The position numbers and the translations under genes are program-made. A model generated the notes under the pieces. It worked only from the letters and a program-made list of their open reading frames with translations. It ran no database searches and was not told the origin of the DNA. Of a stretch of DNA of 39,166 bases, positions 35,479 through 39,166 are shown in pieces; the first letter of the stretch is position 1, and every line of letters begins with the position of its first letter. This DNA comes from an uncultured Clostridia bacterium (GTDB lineage: Bacteria > Bacillota > Clostridia > Oscillospirales > JAAYOS01): contig CANPWY010000005.1 of assembly GCA_947585215.1 (NCBI GenBank), positions 1 through 39,166 of the forward strand, written 5' to 3'.

Positions 35479-35870
35479 CTGATGCGCCCGGTAAACGATA
35501 GAGCGCAGTAAAAGTAGACGGGCGCATTTTTACCAATTTGCCGCGAAGTGCCAGACAGGGCAAAGCCCTGCCGACGGCGGCGCTACGCTTCGCGCCGAGG
35601 TTTCCGCCTTCGGCGGAAAATCGACGCGCGCTCCGCGAGAGGTGTAAATGTCGCCCTATAGTTTGTACAATGTCGGGACGTCGGCGCAAAACGCCGTCCC
35701 GCGCAGGTTCGCGCGGTTAAATTCAGCGCACAGCGCTGAATTTGCGGAGCCCAGATTCATTTGGGGCGAGCATTTCAATCAAAGGGCTCCCAAACGGCGC
35801 TCTGCGCCGTTTGGGATTCTGATGCGCCCGGTAGAAAGTGGCGGCGCGGAACAGGTCGAGAGGCGCATTC
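35479..35870. repeat. Multi-hairpin intergenic mosaic element upstream of the amylase gene
   Basis: Two ATGCGCCCG...GGCGCAT repeats (35482-35527, 35822-35868), ACAATGTCGGGACGTCGGCGC (35667-35687), GGTTCGCGCGGTTAAA (35706-35721), TCCCAAACGG..CCGTTTGGGA (35788-35816). Confidence 0.78.
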
Positions 35871-36055
35871 ACGCCGCCGAAATTTATTGATTGAATCTAA
35901 TTCGCCGCCTGCGGCGGCGAACTCTGCGAGGCTTACTCAGCTGTCACGGGAAATCGCCGGTGTAGGAGTCCAAACTCGTGGAATGCCGGACTTTTTCCAC
36001 TTATAAGCTTCATTCAGCGGCGGCGCCTAAGCAGGCGCGGCGCCGCAAAGCGGCG

Positions 36056-37168
36056 TTACGCCTCCGGCGCGCAGTCGGACGGCTGCGGTCTGCCGCCGCC
36101 TCCGCTGCGGTGGGTGCGTCCGCCGCGTCCGCCCCTGCGGTGCTGGCGGCGGCGCTCGGTGGGAGCTTCCGCGTCGGTGGGGGCGGGAATATCGTCCCCC
36201 ATGTCCCCGTCCTGCGGGACGGAGGCGCCGGACTCCGCCGAGCGGGCGGGACGCTCCGCCCGCTCGGGGCGAGACGGGCGCCTGGGCGCGGGCACGTCCT
36301 CCGCGTCGGAGTATGCGCCGTCATCCTCGCTCGCGGCGGGCCGGGAGTGGGCCTTGCCGGAGCGCAGTATTTCGATGTCGTCGATGGGGTAGTACTTCGC
36401 CGAGAACTCGGTGTCCTTTTCGAGCAGGACACGCACCTGACGGCGGAGCAGGCTTATCGCGGTGATGGTGCCGTCTCCGTCCGCCGTGCGGACTAGACTG
36501 CCGAGCTTCGGCGTGGTCTTCAGGAGCTCGCTGTACGCCTCCTGCTCGTACTTCAGACAGCACATAAGCCTGCCGCAGGAGCCGCTTATCTTGGTGGGGC
36601 TGAGGGAGAGGCTCTGATCCTTTGCCATCTTTATCGAAACGGGGTGGAAATCCCTGAGGAACTGCGAGCAGCAGAACGGCCTGCCGCAGACGCCGATGCC
36701 GCCGAGCATCTTCGCCTTGTCGCGGACGCCGACCTGCCGCAGTTCTATCCTTGTGTGGTACTGGCCGACGAGGTCGCGCACGAGCTCCCGGAAGTCTACG
36801 CGGTTCTCACTGACGAAGCTGAACACCATCTTCGTTCCGTCAAGCGACCTCTCCGCGCTTATGACGCGCATATCGAGCCCGCGCGCGTCCGCCCGCTCCT
36901 GACAGTAGAGCTTTGCCGCCTGCTCCTCGCGGCGGCGCACCTCCGCCTCCGCGAGGTCGTCCTCGCCCGCGGGTCGAAGAACCTTGCGGAAGGGGGGAAC
37001 TATCTTCTCGTCATCGACGAACTGGTTCGCGGCGGTGACCTCGCCGAGCTCGGTGCCGGACGCCGTCTCTACGACCACGCGGTCGCCCTCGCGGAACTTC
37101 TCGCCGCACGGGTCGAAGAAGTAAGTCTTGCCCATGCCGCGGAAACGTATTCCAACGATCTCAGTCAT
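36056..37168 (-). CDS. ricT: PSP1 domain protein RicT (YaaT-like) with disordered Arg/Gly/Pro-rich C-terminus
   Basis: MTEIVGIRFRGMGKTYFFDP...GGIGVCGRPFCCSQFLRDFHPVSIKMAKDQSLSLSPTKISGSCGRLMCCLKYEQEAY. Confidence 0.95.
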   Translation of the reverse strand: MTEIVGIRFRGMGKTYFFDPCGEKFREGDRVVVETASGTELGEVTAANQFVDDEKIVPPFRKVLRPAGEDDLAEAEVRRREEQAAKLYCQERADARGLDMRVISAERSLDGTKMVFSFVSENRVDFRELVRDLVGQYHTRIELRQVGVRDKAKMLGGIGVCGRPFCCSQFLRDFHPVSIKMAKDQSLSLSPTKISGSCGRLMCCLKYEQEAYSELLKTTPKLGSLVRTADGDGTITAISLLRRQVRVLLEKDTEFSAKYYPIDDIEILRSGKAHSRPAASEDDGAYSDAEDVPAPRRPSRPERAERPARSAESGASVPQDGDMGDDIPAPTDAEAPTERRRQHRRGGRGGRTHRSGGGGRPQPSDCAPEA

Positions 37169-37322
37169 TATATTTATATCCTCCGTTCATAAGAACGATA
37201 AAAGTATCGGGCCGCGCACGGCGGCAATATTCGGACGCTTCGCACGGCAAAGCGGTTGTATACAGAGATATTATAGAGTATTTTCCGGGCCGGGTCAAGA
37301 CGTAAATGCCGGCGGACGGGGC

Positions 37323-37360
37323 AAAAAGAGGGTCGGATAGAGATATCCGACCCTCTTTTT
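37323..37360 (-). terminator. Intrinsic terminator of the ABC exporter gene
   Basis: AAAAAGAGGGTCGGATAgagaTATCCGACCCTCTTTTT, symmetric. Confidence 0.85.
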
Positions 37361-37381
37361 CATTTTTTGCGGGGGAAAGGC

Positions 37382-39166
37382 TTACGAAACGGCCTGCGAC
37401 TCGCTTATGCCGCGAAGCTGTTCGAGCTGAGACATGTAAAGCTTGTAGTAGAGACCCTTCGACGCCATCAGCTCCGCGTGCGAGCCCTGCTCGGCTATCT
37501 CGCCCGCCTCGATGTACATGATGCGGTCGCAGTTCTTTATCGTCGAGAGGCGGTGCGCCACTATGAAGCTCGTGCGTCCCTTCAGCAGAGCCGCGATGCC
37601 CTCCTGAACGAGCTGCTCGGTGTTGGTGTCTATCGAGCTCGTCGCCTCGTCAAGGATGAGTATGCGCGGGTCGCTGAGGAGCGTGCGCGCGAAGTTTATC
37701 AGCTGCTTCTGACCGGCGGAGAGCCCGTCGCCGCGCTCGCGCGTCTCGGTGTAGTAGCCGTTTTCCATCTGGCGGATGAACTCGTCCGCGTGTACGGCCT
37801 TCGCCGCGGCGATGCACTCCTCGTCGGTGGCGTCGAGGCGGCCGTAGCGGATGTTGTCCATTATCGTGCCCGAGAAGATGAAGCTGTCCTGAAGCATGAC
37901 GCCCATCTGCCGGCGGAGGCTCTTCAGCGTGACATGCTGGAGGTCGTGCCCGTCTATGGTGACGGCGCCCTCGGTGACGTTGTAGAACCGCGAAAGCAGG
38001 TTGATTATCGTGCTCTTGCCCGCGCCGGTCGGCCCGACGAGGGCAATAGACTCGCCCGGAGCAACGTCGAAGCTGACGTGCTTGAGCACCGGCACGCCCT
38101 TTTCGTACTCGAAGAGCACCTTGTCAAACTTCACGCCGCCCTCGATGGGAGGTATCTCCTCCGCGCCCGGCTCGTCGTCGACCGAGATGGGCTCGTCGAG
38201 GAGCTGGAAGATTCGCTCGAGGTAGGCCATCGTGTCGAGAAGCTGGTTGTAGAGGTTGCCGAGGCGCTGTATCGGTCCCCAGAAGCGGTTGGAGTACTGC
38301 ACCATGGCGGTGAGCATGCCGAACTGGAAGGTGCCGCCCACGACGAAGTCGTCAAGGAACAGGAACGCGCCGCAGATGTAGAGAGCGTTCTGCACGAGGC
38401 GCATGATTATCGCGCTCATCGGCCACATGCCGTGGCCGAGGTAGACGGCGCGCAGATAGTAGTGGCGGGTCTCACCGAGGAGGCCGTTGTAGATGCCGTC
38501 GTTCATCTTCTCACGCGCGAACGCCTGGGTGACGCGCGCGCCGTTGATATTCTCGGCGAGGTACGCGGTGGTGTTCGACTGCTTGTTCGCGCGGACCTGG
38601 CGGAAGCGGCGCTGTTTCGGCTTGGTTATAACTATGTAGATGAGGAATACGGGCAGTCCCGCGAGCACGACGAGGGTCATCTTCGGCGAGGTCGCGAGCA
38701 TGAAGAACAGGATGAAGAACATGTTCATGAACTCGAGAATCGCGTTGATGAGGCCGTTTGTGAGGAAGTCCGCCACCGAGTTGACGTAGTTTATGACGCG
38801 GGTGAGGATCTTTCCGTGCGGACGGCTGTCGTAATAGTCAAAGCCGAGCTTCTGCAGGTGCTCGTAGACGTCGGTGCGGATGTCGGTTATCATCGACTGA
38901 CCGATGTTTATCGAGATCTTTGAGCGTATCCTGTTGAAGATGATTATGACTATCTGCAAAAGGAGGTAGCCCACGCCGAAGCTGACGATGAGCGCTATCT
39001 GCTTATTGGGTATGAAGTCGTCTATGACCCACTGCTGTATCTTCGGGCTGAGGAGCCCGAGCAGTATCGCTATGCCGCTCGCGAGGAACGCGAGCGCGAC
39101 CTGCTTCTTGTACCGCTTGATGTACACGAACGAGCGCTTGAACTGCTGCCAGTTAAAAGGCGCTTC
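37382..39166 (-). CDS. ABC exporter, fused permease/ATP-binding, truncated by window edge
   Basis: ALVGPTGAGKSTIINLLSRFYNVTEG...GDGLSAGQKQLINFARTLLSDPRILILDEATSSIDTNTE; the frame stays open upstream of ORF-track start 39127 (EAPFNWQQFKRSFVYIKRYKKQV). Confidence 0.95.
   Translation of the reverse strand, partial: EAPFNWQQFKRSFVYIKRYKKQVALAFLASGIAILLGLLSPKIQQWVIDDFIPNKQIALIVSFGVGYLLLQIVIIIFNRIRSKISINIGQSMITDIRTDVYEHLQKLGFDYYDSRPHGKILTRVINYVNSVADFLTNGLINAILEFMNMFFILFFMLATSPKMTLVVLAGLPVFLIYIVITKPKQRRFRQVRANKQSNTTAYLAENINGARVTQAFAREKMNDGIYNGLLGETRHYYLRAVYLGHGMWPMSAIIMRLVQNALYICGAFLFLDDFVVGGTFQFGMLTAMVQYSNRFWGPIQRLGNLYNQLLDTMAYLERIFQLLDEPISVDDEPGAEEIPPIEGGVKFDKVLFEYEKGVPVLKHVSFDVAPGESIALVGPTGAGKSTIINLLSRFYNVTEGAVTIDGHDLQHVTLKSLRRQMGVMLQDSFIFSGTIMDNIRYGRLDATDEECIAAAKAVHADEFIRQMENGYYTETRERGDGLSAGQKQLINFARTLLSDPRILILDEATSSIDTNTEQLVQEGIAALLKGRTSFIVAHRLSTIKNCDRIMYIEAGEIAEQGSHAELMASKGLYYKLYMSQLEQLRGISESQAVS

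Overview
High-GC chromosomal segment from a Clostridia/Oscillospirales-like Firmicute (taxon inferred from gene content only). Most of it is housekeeping: mnmE, serS, parB, parA, a divergent noc-like gene, rsmG and mnmG, i.e. an origin-proximal gene set with parS sites. Also present are mfd, proS, a GlmU-like acyltransferase, pth, rplM-rpsI, a ttcA-like gene, an L,D-transpeptidase, an alpha-amylase family protein, ricT (PSP1), a two-component system and two ABC transporters cut by the window edges. The best candidate system is at about 6.28-8.90 kb. A complete tyrosine recombinase lies next to a ~309-bp segment bounded by two inverted copies of a 22-bp recombinase-like crossover site. That segment carries a near-consensus sigma-A promoter which, in the orientation given, points away from the downstream gene for an orphan type IV prepilin-like protein. 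This looks like a phase-variable (invertible promoter) pilin switch captured OFF. Other notable signals: a family of mosaic multi-hairpin intergenic repeats with covarying stems; a duplicated rpsI 3' end stranded between rpsI and its terminator; a divergent DnaA with an altered recognition motif and no dnaN next to it; a GlmU-like protein lacking a recognisable uridylyltransferase motif; and a GNAT gene whose natural start codon appears to be ATA.
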